NCBI RefSeq assembly: GCF_001039355.2 | Contig: NW_019774192.1 | Coordinates: forward strand, 375,523 to 439,522 | Length of the DNA: 64,000 bases | Reading direction: 5' to 3' | Origin: Lingula anatina | Lineage: Eukaryota > Brachiopoda > Lingulata > Lingulida > Lingulidae | Part shown: one piece after another, positions 34,440 through 45,974 of the stretch | Numbering within the stretch: the stretch's first letter is position 1 | How the letters are laid out: every line of letters begins with the position of its first letter | Made by a program: the position numbers and the translations under genes | Notes under the pieces: generated by a model | What the model was told of the DNA's origin: nothing | Seen by the model: only the letters and a program-made list of their open reading frames with translations | Database searches by the model: none

Positions 34440-35876
34440 TGAAAATTGTACAGGCTCAATCACCTTAGGTTTGCAGACGACATCATAATAGTTGCAGATG
34501 ATGCAAAAGACCTCGAAGAAATGCTACAGGCGTTAGCAGATGAAAGCGCAAAAAGTGGGCTAAAGATGAACACCAGCAAGACAAAGGTGATGTTTGGACC
34601 ACTAACCACCCCTTGCACAGTGAAAGTCAACACCAAAGAGATAGAAGCAGTGGAAGAGTATATATACCTTGGGCAACGGTTCAGCCTTAGTGATCGAACA
34701 CTGGAGAAAGAAATCCAACGAAGGATAAAAGCANNNNNNNNNNNNNNNNNNNNNNNNNNNNNNNNNNNNNNNNNNNNNNNNNNNNNNNNNNNNNNNNNNN
34801 NNNNNNNNNNNNNNNNNNNNNNNNNNNNNNNNNNNNNNNNNNNNNNNNNNNNNNNNNNNNNNNNNNNNNNNNNNNNNNNNNNNNNNNNNNNNNNNNNNNN
34901 NNNNNNNNNNNNNNNNNNNNNNNNNNNNNNNNNNNNNNNNGTACGCCAAGGAGATACAATCTCTCCTAAACTGTTCACAGCAGCATTGGAACGTATATTC
35001 AGGGATCTAGACTGGCAGGACAAGGGCATAAACATAGACGGTACCAGGCTCAATCACCTTAGGTTTGCAGACGACATCATAATAGTAGCAGATGATGCAA
35101 AAGACCTCGAAGAAATGCTACAGGCGTTAGCAGATGAAAGCGCAAAAAGTGGGCTAAAGATGAACACCAGCAAGACAAAGGTGATGTTTGGACCACTAAC
35201 CACCCCTTGCACAGTGAAGGTCAACACCAAAGAGATAGAAGCAGTAGAAGAGTATATATACCTTGGGCAACGGTTCAGCCTTAGTGATCGAACACTGGAG
35301 AAAGAAATCCAACGAAGGATAAAAGCAGGATGGGCAGCATATGGGAAACACAATGACATCTTCAAGAGCAACCTTCCTACCTGCCTGAAAAAGAAAGTGT
35401 TCAATGCTTGTGTGCTGCCGGCAATCACCTATGGTTCAGAGACCTGGGCACTGAATGCCTCCATGGAACACAAGCTACAAGTAGCTCAGATAAAGATGGA
35501 AAGAATTGTGTTGAACATCAATCCAAGAGAGCGGAAAACGAATGTATGGTTACGTGAACAGACCAAAGTTAAGGACGTACTGCTCACAGTTAAAGAAATG
35601 AAATGGAGGTGGGCAGGACATGTCAAAAGAATGAAGGACAATAAGTGGACAATCAGGCTTACAGAATGGACCCCAAGGTATGGACAAAGAAAAAGAGGAA
35701 GGCCGGTCAAACGATGGAGGGATGAATTAGATGACTACTGGAAGTCTTGGAAGAAGAAACCTTGGCCAAACTGGAAATCTGAGGCTCAGGATAGGAAACA
35801 ATGGAAAAAGCATGCTGAGGCCTTTGTCCAACAGTGGAACACTATAGGCTCTAAATGATGAAAATGATGATGATGA
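34440..35876 (+). mobile_element. 5'-truncated RTE-like LINE fragment inserted in the DUF6589 gene
   Basis: Encodes the C-terminal part of a non-LTR reverse transcriptase: VRQGDTISPKLFTAALERIF, LRFADDIIIVADD (catalytic FADD), LGQRFSLSDRTLEKEI and the WAGHVKRM...RPVKRWRDELDDYW tail; stop at 35856-35858. It is followed by ATGATGATGATG, a short-repeat 3' tail typical of RTE-type elements. Bases 34446-34733 are nearly the same as 35048-35327 and are separated from the rest by 207 N, so the true element is probably a single copy starting inside the gap. It lies in an intron position of the host gene, on the opposite strand. Confidence 0.82.
34734..34940. other. Assembly gap (207 N)
   Basis: Run of N inside the LINE fragment with matching sequence on both sides. 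The gap length may be arbitrary. Confidence 0.98.
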
Positions 35877-35927
35877 CATGTGATAATATTTAAAGCATTA
35901 TCAAAATGCAGTTTCTTTATTTATGTG

Positions 35928-36085
35928 CAGGCCCGTAGCCAGGGGGGAAGGGGGGTCGAGGGGTTCGAAAGAACCGCCCCTTTTGCTGGGAAAAGGTCCA
36001 CTCTGGGTAACATTTGATCTAGGTTCATGAAGCTTTTATGGAAATAAGTTCACTTTTTCAGAAAAAGATTGCTGGCTACGGGCCC
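35928..36085. repeat. CAGGCCCGTAGCCA MITE, copy 2
   Basis: Ends CAGGCCCGTAGCCAG and TGGCTACGGGCCCG. Nested in the DUF6589 gene next to the LINE. Same family as 23895-24064 and 50613-50798. Confidence 0.85.
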
Positions 36086-36740
36086 GATGTGTGTTTATTT
36101 TCCGCGCTAACTGCCCTGCCTAATTTAAGGCTTGCTTTACTTTTGGTTTAATTTCCCGTTCACATTGGAATCATGCTATTAAGTCAATGTTATTTCCCCT
36201 GCTTAGACGCTTTAAATCCCCGCCCTCCCTGGGGTTGGGCCTGGTTTTTTATTGTCTGCTTCTCTATTACCACATAGCAATGTATATTTTTTTTAAAAAT
36301 TACCTGAAGATGAAGCTGCAGTCTATGGAAATCTTGGGCACATGGCTCCAAGCCCTCTAGCCGTGCTTCAGGAGTAATGCACGCATTTCTAAGGTGTTTA
36401 ATGAAATACAATAATAATTATTATTCAATTTAAAGTAATTATAGTAACCAGGTTAAAATAACAATGAAACTTATTGTGAAAAATGTATTTTTACAGTTCG
36501 CAGTCGTGCTCTTAAACTATTATTATAAAAAGGAAAGGGTTATATTTAAAGCATAATAACCTTGCCCTCTTGGTATCAAGCATTCTCTCAACAGATGCAG
36601 CATCTCCGTGCACTATCACTTTGTAGTAATCTTCTGCATTATTCATGGGACAGTAAGAATGTAAATTTTCCATTATTTTTATGACCCCTTCCGTTGACGA
36701 CGGATTTTCTTCTATCACACCAATATTAACCTATTGTAGT

Positions 36741-36777
<37 letters not shown>

Positions 36778-37844
36778 GCTTTACTTTTATTATTTAAAAT
36801 TTTTCAACAATATTTTTTTATGCATTACTTTAATAAATGTCCATTAAATATGATACAATACTACTGCTGTGATAACATGCCGTTTCACTTTTCCTGGACA
36901 TGTCTTCGGAGTATTCATGGACAATGTGGAAGATGGGCTTGAACTTCTCCCTCACACCAAGCATATATTTCCAAGCAATGCGTTGAACAATGACAACTGT
37001 AAATGTGTGAAATATAAGTATTACAGAAACATAAAAGTTATTTGAATGATAGTTAAAATATCTATTTAATTAAACTTTAAAAAGTAAAAAAGAGTACTTA
37101 CTCATTCTGTCTTTCAGGAAATCATTATCTTGTACTGTAGGCAGGAAAATTTTAATTGGTATGTCCCTTGCCGAAATGCAGTTTCTGTAGTCGTCATCCA
37201 GGTGCATGAAACTATAGATTATTAGAGTATTAAAGAACCAAATTGCATTGGTGTACCACTTATTAATTATTTAAAAAAATATACTTTATTAATTTTAAAG
37301 AAAAATGAATAAAACTAACCTAATTCTGTTTTTAATTGCATAACAAAATGCTCATATATGAAAATTTTCCCTTTCATCCTTGACGTGATGCCTTCTTTTC
37401 GTTCCCAACTGGACATTATCCCACACCAGGGCATAGCCTTTAACTGGTAAAATAAATTAACTTATAATTCGACTATTATTTTTTGGTTCTTTAATTTTCC
37501 TCCTATGTTACTGATTACCTTCATCTCCATCTCCATCTATTCTTCTCCAAAATCATCCATGCTGCTCAACGTATTGAAATCAGTGACATATACTATTAAA
37601 GGAAAAAATTGAACGTAACATGATTAAGGCCAGACTTCATTTCGACTATTATTATGATCACTAAACGTTTACCATTTTCAGATTCACCATTATCAGAAGT
37701 TGACACAGACACCTCATCCGAATATAGAGCTGGATCGTCCTCCTCTTGCTAAGAAATAAATTATGAAAGTTATTAAACGATTATGAGTGGAAATTAATTG
37801 TAACTGATGCCATGCAGGGAAGGATACAGGACTATTTGAAAGGG

Positions 37845-38050
37845 GGTTATTGACGGCGTGGTTACCAAGCCAACCACCCTCCATACCCTTGGCGTTGGGT
37901 TCGGGGACCGCTGAAGGTCCACCTAAATAATTTGGTATTTTAGAGGGCAGAAGGTGCCATTTGGTACGGTTGAGAACTATTATTCAGCTACTCAAAATTG
38001 TCATTTAAAAATAGGAAGGACCATTAATCGTACCTCCCTAAATCCGCCAC
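37845..38050. repeat. Interspersed repeat related to 51370-51592
   Basis: Shares TTTTAGAGGGC, GGTGCCATTTGGTACGG and GAACTAT in order with the repeat in copy B, but with different ends. Inserted in a DUF6589 intron. Confidence 0.7.
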
Positions 38051-39056
38051 TGCCCATGGATATCGCTTATATTTAGACATTATTTTCTAACATCATCAAA
38101 AAATATATATCTTATTCTTTTCATAAAACATTAAGCGATTAAATTATGTTGTTTACGCTAACCCCAAATTCACTGTAGCCTGTGATAGGTGTTCCTCCCT
38201 CATCTAATATCGCTTTCTCTTTTTCTGCTACATATTTCTAAAATATTTAAAGAACAGAAAAAAAGTAAGTAAAAATTGGTAGTATTTGCGTATGCAAAAT
38301 GACTGAGTGCATGTTGGTATTTATTTTTCCATAACATCTCTTATAAATATTTAGATATTTAAGTTAAGTAGAAAGAAAAAAATAAACGTCTTAATAACCC
38401 TAAAGATATTTACGTTTACTTCTTCCTTCCACTTTAAATTTTTCATTTTTTGTGCTTGCACTAATTGGTCACATAACCTCAGAACACTTGAGTGGCTTGA
38501 GCTGAGTCCCAAGTTATTGAAATACCTGAAAAGCTGCAAAAAACAGACAATGATGTTTTAATAAATCTAAATAATATTTTTTTATTTGCCATTTAATTTA
38601 TAATATAAATGTATTAATATATATATTTATAATGTTAAAAACGAAATCAATATAATTATATCTAATCAGTGTGGAGATGTCCATATATTACTATATAATG
38701 TGTGCACGCATTTTCAAAACATTTAATATGGACAAAACACTAATTTTATATATGTTAAAACAAAAAGACAAATATTTAAAATTTTGTTTGGGGGCATTTT
38801 ATATTGTTTAACATTAAATTGCAATTACCCTTTGGGAGCACCCTGATCTCCACATTTCTACGCTGATAAAGCCTTGCAAAAATGTATGGCGTCTTGGGTG
38901 ACGGCTGTGATTCAAAATGGCACAGGCCATACCAACTTGATGTTTTTGCTTCTGAGTAATCGATCTATTAAAACATAAATAAAAGAATTTAAATAATTAA
39001 CATTAAAGTACAATTATAATAACGAAAAATTATTAAAATAAATAATATTTCGATGT

Positions 39057-39087
39057 AATAGATAGATAGATAGATAGATAGATAGAT
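39057..39087. repeat. (GATA)n microsatellite
   Basis: About seven GATA units in a DUF6589 intron. Confidence 0.9.
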
Positions 39088-39594
39088 GTTATTTTAGAGG
39101 TTTCTACTTACTTTTTTGTTTATTTCTGCTGCCGCAAGTCTACAAAAGGGCAAAAGTAAGTGGCATGGCCTTTTTTATTTTTGACGTGTACTTCTTAACC
39201 CATTCAAATTTGTTTGCATTGTCAGTAGTAAATTTTTCATCTTTATTCTTGACTATTTTTATTGTTTCTTTTCTTATAATTTTGTTAAATAATTTAAAAA
39301 TAGATTTTCTCGCAGGGAAACTTCCCTCGTATAAAATACTGAACAGGCTATCATAGTGGCTCTGTCGTAGAGCTGCCACGGCTCTCTCTATGAAAGAGTT
39401 CCTATCGCTGGTTACTGCCTGTAATTTGCAATGAATAAGAAAACCATTAGTGATGTTTTTGACACAAGTGCAATACTTGATGGCAATATCTTAAATGTAA
39501 TTATGAATAACATCAAAATTGAGAATAAAATACCAACACGTGTTCTTTTCCTTGATCTAGATCTGCTTGTGTGTAGGCTCCTATTGCTCATGAT

Positions 39595-39864
39595 GTCTCT
39601 TCTGATGAATGACTAAGGAGCATAGGATGTCGTACGTTTTTATAGTAGATTCTTAGTCGCTGTACCCTCTTTCGCAGACTTATTTAATTTCTGCTTAAAA
39701 ATAAAAAAAAACCTTTCCAGGCATCTGTACATGATTGCTGTGTAATTTTTGATACCCTTTAAAATATAATATCTCCATGAATGGGTATTTTATTACATCT
39801 CTTAGCATATTAATTGATGAAAACGCATATATAAGAATGAACCTGCGAATTGCGTATGTGGGTA
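39595..39864 (-). repeat. Right terminal inverted repeat of the giant transposon
   Basis: 270 bp, the inverse of 30013-30267, with an extra ~10 bases (GGGTATCAAA on the minus strand) and a longer A-run. The DUF6589 start codon (39591-39589) is 4 bases inside its inner end. Confidence 0.9.
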
Positions 39865-40376
39865 TGTGAACATTGATCAGGGATCCAAATACCAATCGCT
39901 TGGACGTCACGGCTGAGGCTACATCAGGATGCTATGCTTGACGAATTTCCTTTTATTTCATTTTATGGATGACATGCTCTGGAGTTCCTAAAACTACTGG
40001 GAGAGGACGCAAAAATATACTTAATAAATTGCAGCTAAAGTAAAAAAAAAATTCAAGGCTGGAAAGGAGAAATGAACCGCAGAACAAAACGTCGTCATTC
40101 ACTCTGATAACACAGAAAAGTTACCAGTCATCTTTGCATCACAATAAACGACTTGACTTCAAGGCCACCGTACATCTTTACCTCTTCCTCCATTTATGTT
40201 GTCATTGCAAAAAATAAATGAATAAATAAATAATTGAATAAATAAATAATAAAAGAAAAATAAAGAAACAGATAACAAAAATAAGTAAAGTTTTTTATTT
40301 TTCCTTTTAATTTTATTCTTCTGCGTATTTTGATAAAGGGCTCCGTAGAAAAAATAGTATTAATAATAAAAAACGT
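39865..40376. other. Short intergenic between transposon and duplicated block B
   Basis: No gene seen. AT-rich, with AATAAATA runs near 40213-40250. Similarity to block A begins at about 40377. Confidence 0.6.
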
Positions 40377-40711
40377 CCTCTCTGCAGCTTGCAGAGATAT
40401 TCAAAATGGCGTCAGATTTTGGGAGCACCATCTTGACCTCGTTAAAAAATCGCAATGGAGTGGAAAGTATTTCTTGGAGGTTGGCCACCCATAGTGATGT
40501 ATTCCCTTCTGGGTAGGACCACCATTTCCCCTGATCCTTTAAGACTGATAATGATGGCGACTGAGTTACTAAATCTGCTGAGCTTTGACTGTCTTTTGTT
40601 TTGATTCAAACGAGACGCGTGGTCAAATCCATAAATTGTCCTAGTTTGTGCAGACAGAAATGTCTGAAAGACGAATACTGTCAATACCAAACCTCTCACC
40701 ATATTTTTCAT
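40377..40711 (-). pseudogene. Truncated, frameshifted copy of NRF-6-like exon 1
   Basis: Begins MKNMVRGLVLTVFVFQTF, as in the intact gene at 7157, and matches it base by base back to about 6815. An extra T near 40601 shifts the frame after FDHASRLNQ. Similarity stops abruptly at ~40377 inside exon 1 and no other NRF exon follows, so this marks the left breakpoint of the segmental duplication. It might still give a short signal-peptide transcript, but not an enzyme. Confidence 0.9.
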
Positions 40712-41098
40712 GCAACAGCACGATTTGATGACCGGAAACTCGGCTGCCCAGTCTCAATCATTTAAATTTTAGTATGTAAACCGATGCATTTCCTTGCTTT
40801 ATTGGTGTCACCGCGGGTGACAGGTCGTCCTGCCAAAGATATCTCAACTGAATGAACGCTCATTAGTGCCCGTGGTATTTCTCTTTACCTTCCAACCGCT
40901 GTTGTAAAGCTAGCTACGTGAACAAGGTCAACCACATCAGCATACTTGTCACACAAAGTCTTCTCTTCGAAGCCTTGACCTTTCAAATCATTGATGTACT
41001 GAACGTTCTTTACTACACATACAGGCACACGATTGTTCAGGTGAACAGTAGTTTAACTGCGGTAGTCAGCTTAATTGTTCGAACCTTCGTTCGAATGC

Positions 41099-41134
<36 letters not shown>

Positions 41135-44100
41135 TCCAGTAAAGTAAAAATTTACCCAAGAGCTATTCCAGGATTTAAGCAGCATTTGAAAATGAAAACA
41201 AAGAAAAAGGACACGAAACCAGAGAACACTGTAGAGTAAACGGTGCATATGATTTAGTTTCTTAGTGCGTGTTGAAGGTAGTGTTTAATCCTCGTACGAA
41301 GAAACCATAGAAGGCGTATTATTTGAAATCACTGCGATTGAAACCAAACAGTCACATCAACAAGTGGTTCAAAGTTGTCATATACTGGTGTATAATATTG
41401 ATAACAACCCCCAAATTATTGTCCCTATGAATTTTAATATGAAGACATTTAGATCCATTGTGGCAGTGGAAGGCTCTTATGGTAATGTCGATTAATTACA
41501 TATCCGAATCGATCTCCAAATTGAATTAAAAATTGGTCATCAACCTTTGACATGAGCAACTCGGTGTTCGAAGATATGAAAATGTCGAATATTTATCGAA
41601 AATTCTGTCATTTTAAGGAGTTGTGGGCTGTGAAATCACTCTGAGCAAAATGAAGGGCACGTTTTTTTCTTCCGTCGTACTGTTGGCTACTTGAATGGCT
41701 CTGCCGCCCATGAAGAACGAAGGTTCACTTTTATTATTTTTGTCTTATTTGTCTCACACCTAATGTAAACCTGGAAACTTGCTGTAAAGTAAAAACATCC
41801 ATGTTTATTAGGGAAAACTTAACTGAGTTTAAGATTAGATTTAGTATAGGGGTTGAATCTCAACGCTTTTAGGGTTATAGGCCTATTTGGGGAGTTTTGA
41901 AGTGGCTAAATGTAATGAATTCAAAGTCAGTCGGCATTTCAAAAGTTCAAAAGGGATCCGAAAATATTACTACGTATTCCAGGATTTTACTCTTTATCAA
42001 GATCTAACCAGCAACACTTCTGTAGCAGTGTGCACATACAAAAAAGCTACCCTCTACCAGAGTGGCAGATTACATAGGGAAAAACGGAAAAATCCAGACC
42101 AAAATGACTGTCTGTGAAAAATCAATCTGTTGCTCTGGTAGAGGGTACAAAAAGCGACAAAAGTCAGAAGAAGATAATGAGTTTAGCTCTCTTTCTCTCG
42201 TTCTCTTTTGTATTGCGTGACGTCTGTTCATAAAATGTGTCGATGTCACGAATGTTCAACACAAACTTCATTTGAAAATCGTGACCACATGAAAAAATAT
42301 TCCATATATTTTACAGGAAGGCTTTGTTATGGGCGACATCAATAACAAAACCTTCTTCTAAACCTAATGGCGATGATGTCTTGGAATAATAAATAAAATA
42401 AATAACTAAATAATACGAATTATTCATCCGTTTTTACTAAGGGAAGTCATTTCTTTTCGGAAATGCGTGCTGTCTCGCTGACAAAGGTTACAATATGAGG
42501 CTAACACGCAACAACTACCGGGGCTGATGTACACCGCCGATCAGCAATGCCAGATATATGGAAGTGGTTCTGAAATGTGTATAGTGAGTGACATCTCCAA
42601 GAATACAATGTATATTTCAGAACTTTCTAAAACGCGTGGGCTGTGCCTTGGATAAGGAAATGTTACGTTTCGTTGAAAAGTTTTTAAAAAACGCAGATAC
42701 AACCGATTTTCGTGGAGTTTTTTTTACCCATCTTGTAACTGAACAAATACATCATCAAAAATTTTAATTATCGTGTAGATCTTTTATCTCTCGGTGCGAC
42801 GACAACACAACACAACCGATGTTCGATGTCGTAAAATCATTTCAATCGGTCGTAAAATCATTTCAATCGAGTGTTTGATATTCAATTAAGTCTCCCATGT
42901 TATAATACGTTACTGAAAAAAGTCTACTTTCGATAAACTCGAGTTTTATTACCTCATCCTTCATTATGAGAGAAGGGGGGAGAAAATGAGCTACCCCGGC
43001 ACACGAACGCATTTTAAAACAGACAACGCCATTCAGTGCATGGTAAACGTATATTTCTAATTGCTGTATATGGAGTGTTTATACACATTCGAAATCTCAT
43101 TTGACAGAGATTTAGACATACAATGAAAGTATTAAATCCGACTGTACAGTCGTTGCGTAGCAAAATATCGGTTCACGCTAAGGCATTTATATTCTACTCT
43201 TATCTTGATATAAACATGAAAAGTTTAAAGTTTACCAACTTATATAAAGAAAAATATTGCATTACTTCGGTCCAGTGTACACTTAATGTTCTTTTTTAGA
43301 TACGGTATATAGTATTATATTTGCTCGTTTTCTTCGGACAGCGTAATACGACATCTATCATGTGCAGCGTCCTGAATTGGTTGTAAGCGCCTTTTTGGTA
43401 ACGAATTATTTGCCAGCTGAAAAATAGAAAGTATGCCCATAATATTTATGAAAAAATATCATTATATAGTTTGCGAGCAATGTTTCTTATAAGGGTCTTG
43501 AAATTTAAAACTGTAGTTTTTCCAAGATATTCGGTGGCTTTAACCAAAGTCTATTTATAATTACTCTACGTTTATAAATCTTATAAAAATCATGTAAATA
43601 CATTTTACTATAATACAACTTAAATATTAAGAGAGGATCAAGCAAGAGTATCAAACTGTAAAAAAACTTTATGAAGCCATTTTGCTTTTAAGAAAAAGAA
43701 TATAGTTTAAAACTTAAATATTACTTCTATAATGATGATACTACAGACGGTGCATTTATGTCATGTTATTGTACTAATCTTACGGAAAGAAAATGATACC
43801 ACTATTTCCGTACAAACACCCGCTACTGAGAAATGCGCAAACAATACGTGTAAAGACGAAAAACTAAGAACCCTGCTAAAATTAAAATCTGAACATTCAC
43901 CATTCTTTAATATAGTAAATTCAGGGGCCCTTAATGGCAACGTGATGTATTTTTATTAGCAGAAATTAAATAATAATAAATAAATAATTATTAACTGTCA
44001 TGAAATAAAGAAACCCAGGCAGAAATGCAAACACATGTACTAATTAAGTCTAAAAATTAATATCGGCAGTACCATGTTAACTTCTAATATATCTAAATTA

Positions 44101-44770
44101 ACTACAACCAACATTGCAATTATCTAGATTGCAAAACAAATTACGAAGCATGCATGAGGTTTTTCATATTGCCGGGGTTGGAGGATGGTACGGAATCGGG
44201 GCGCCGGAATCATACATTACCAGATTAGGAACAAGTAATACAGCAAGTGTTTTTCACGAATGAGGAAATGTTGCAATACGCTGCGTATCTGGAGCACCAG
44301 GAAGCGTTGTCGGCGCAGACTGGAAGTGATCAGGGACACAGCGTTTCACATTTTGTATTTATTTTGTATTTATGCACATTGAATCACAAGGGGGGGGGGG
44401 TATTTTGCCGAAAACATACGCCCAACCATGGTCAGTGAAAACCTTTTTTTTTTATATTAGATACACGTAGGTTTGAATGTGCTCATGAATTTTTAGAAGT
44501 AATATATAGTGCCATTACATCTGCCGCCGCATAGGCTATAAAATATCAAAAGCAATGACAGTAAGAAAGAAGCTGAAAGGTTAATTCAGAATAACAACGA
44601 TGTTAGCTAGTACAATATCTAAGCAAACAGCTGCGTAAACAACGACAGAAGCAGGTGCATGGCCTGTCACAAGTTGGTGACCATGCAATCCAGTTAAACA
44701 GTAGCATTATTAGTATTGTAAGCAGCGCCAGGAAACTGTATAAAAGATAATAGTAAAAAAAAAACGCCAT

Positions 44771-44984
44771 GGCGAATCCAGGGTGTGGGACACAGTGGGT
44801 CACGTTCCCTTCTTCTCAGCTTTAAAAGTGCCCATTCACTTTGTCCAATGTTCATATCCATGTGTCCTATATATCACAGTATAATTACCATTTATCTTAT
44901 ATTCTTATATATGAGTGAAGCGAAATTAAAAAAAAACATCCTTGTCCCCCACCCTCCCCTCTAAGCAAAAAACCCTGGATTCGC
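44771..44984. repeat. GGCGAATCCAGGGT inverted-repeat MITE
   Basis: Left end GGCGAATCCAGGGTGTGGG and right end CCCACCCTCC...ACCCTGGATTCGC. Non-coding. Confidence 0.75.
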
Positions 44985-45111
44985 AAGCGAAGTGCACGCT
45001 GATCTCACCACGAAGCTATTAGTAACACTGTTAGTCCTTGCCGACTGAAACCTTAACAGAAACCAAAAGCAGCAAAAGCGAGACGTGCCAAGTGGGCCAT
45101 CTTATCACATA

Positions 45112-45295
45112 GGCGGATCCAGGGGCCGCAGAAATGCGAAGTAGGGAAAAAACATTACGCAGAAACCAATTTCTGTGAAACTGCAAAACTTTCATAGTTT
45201 TGACAAATAAGCCCACCCACGAGGCAGAGGTGGTAGTTGGCTGGGCTGCAAATAAAATTTCCCGTTCAGATATTCTGGATCCGCCGTTGTAACAA
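45112..45295. repeat. GGCGGATCCAGGG inverted-repeat MITE
   Basis: Left end GGCGGATCCAGGGGCCG and right end TTCTGGATCCGCC. Close relative of the element just upstream. Confidence 0.75.
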
Positions 45296-45974
45296 TAAAG
45301 TTGTTAAGTGAACTGCAATAAATTCCAGAGTTTTAACAGCGTCAGAGAAGCAGATTTCAATGCTCACTTAAAAGGTGCTCAGTGATTGTTCAGAAACTTG
45401 ATTAAAGAAATCACCACTTCAAAAGTACCTCGTCAACCTCTATTAGAGCATGTTGCACAGCAGCGACTGCGAATATATCTGTAATTACAGTACCGAGCGT
45501 ATGCTCTGCACCAACTGCGAGTATCAGTACAGTTACTAGTCGAGCCTGGAAATAATCATTGGTACGAAGTCTCTTTACCAAATGATAGATTTTGGCAACA
45601 TCAAACGTGTCAACCTTTATTACTGCTACATAATATTATCATATCTGCTTAAAAATATATAAGTTGACTGCTGTTAATTTTAAAAAACCTGAAAAAAGCA
45701 GGGCGTATCAACAGATTTAATGCATGTATGCGCTGGGAGTGATAAGGCAACCATGACATCGTTCGTGTGAAGATATTATACGCAGTAATCTTGTTTAAGC
45801 TTGAAAACGCGAACGAAACTGGAAATTGGAAATTCGAGAAGTAGTCCTTTTGCTATTAATTATCTTAAATTATCATAACCTGTGAAAATGACAGTCTTTA
45901 AAACGCGACTTAAAATAAATGCTGGTCATTAAAAACAATTCTTTTCTAATCTGAATAATTCTATTTATTATTTA

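Larger units (their letters stand above)
32645..39591 (-). pseudogene. DUF6589 family protein with PHD finger, candidate transposase of the giant element, decayed
   Basis: About 18 exons (ends approximate): 39591-39537, 39418-39146, 38964-38829, 38533-38420, 38239-38164, 37750-37678, 37592-37520, 37439-37321, 37208-37104, 36998-36870, 36725-36565, 36402-36300, 34400-34275, 34178-34075, 33845-33628, 33521-33390, 33255-33090, 32890-32700. N-terminus MSNRSLHTSRSRSRKRTR is strongly basic. Family landmarks: SFIERAVAALRQSHYDSLF; MACAILNHSRHPRRHTFLQG; ALVWDNVQ; VIVHGDAASVERM; LEGLEPCAQDFHRLQLHLQ; SIAAKGTMYNFKSLFGHKSV; RLRGEIKWNRCGNIVGG; DLINEFLN. A split PHD finger (EGGTMIQCDG...GEWFHLKCIGM, then GTWHCKECC) sits inside. 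Lesions: TGA where Trp is expected after DERENFHI, a TAG after PLTFALL, and the LINE insertion. Function in transposition is inferred from position. Confidence 0.78.
30013..39864. mobile_element. ~9.9-kb DNA transposon with RecQ-like helicase and DUF6589/PHD protein
   Basis: Bounded by long inverted repeats: 30013-30267 and 39595-39864, about 95% alike, differing by a ~10-bp insertion and a few point changes. The outermost shared bases are TACCCACATACGCAATT. An N at 30012 blurs the left border; weak similarity (AAGC-ATTTGG) may extend the repeats further outward. Two genes begin just inside the repeats and point at each other: the helicase ATG at 30297 and the DUF6589 gene ATG at 39591. The repeats therefore probably carry both promoters. 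Both genes are broken and an RTE-like LINE is inserted at ~34440-35876. No target-site duplication could be fixed. The element lies between the two duplicated protease blocks and in neither. Confidence 0.82.
40712..45974. other. Intergenic downstream of protease copy B, with a ~2.05-kb insertion
   Basis: 40712-43706 matches the 7.2-9.5 kb region of block A. A T-run at 41100-41131 is specific to this side. From ~43707 to ~45756 nothing matches block A. That insertion holds two small inverted-repeat elements (44771-44984 and 45112-45295), a G-run near 44391-44400 and no recognised gene. Matching sequence resumes at ~45757 (GACATCGTTCGTGTGAAG). Confidence 0.65.
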
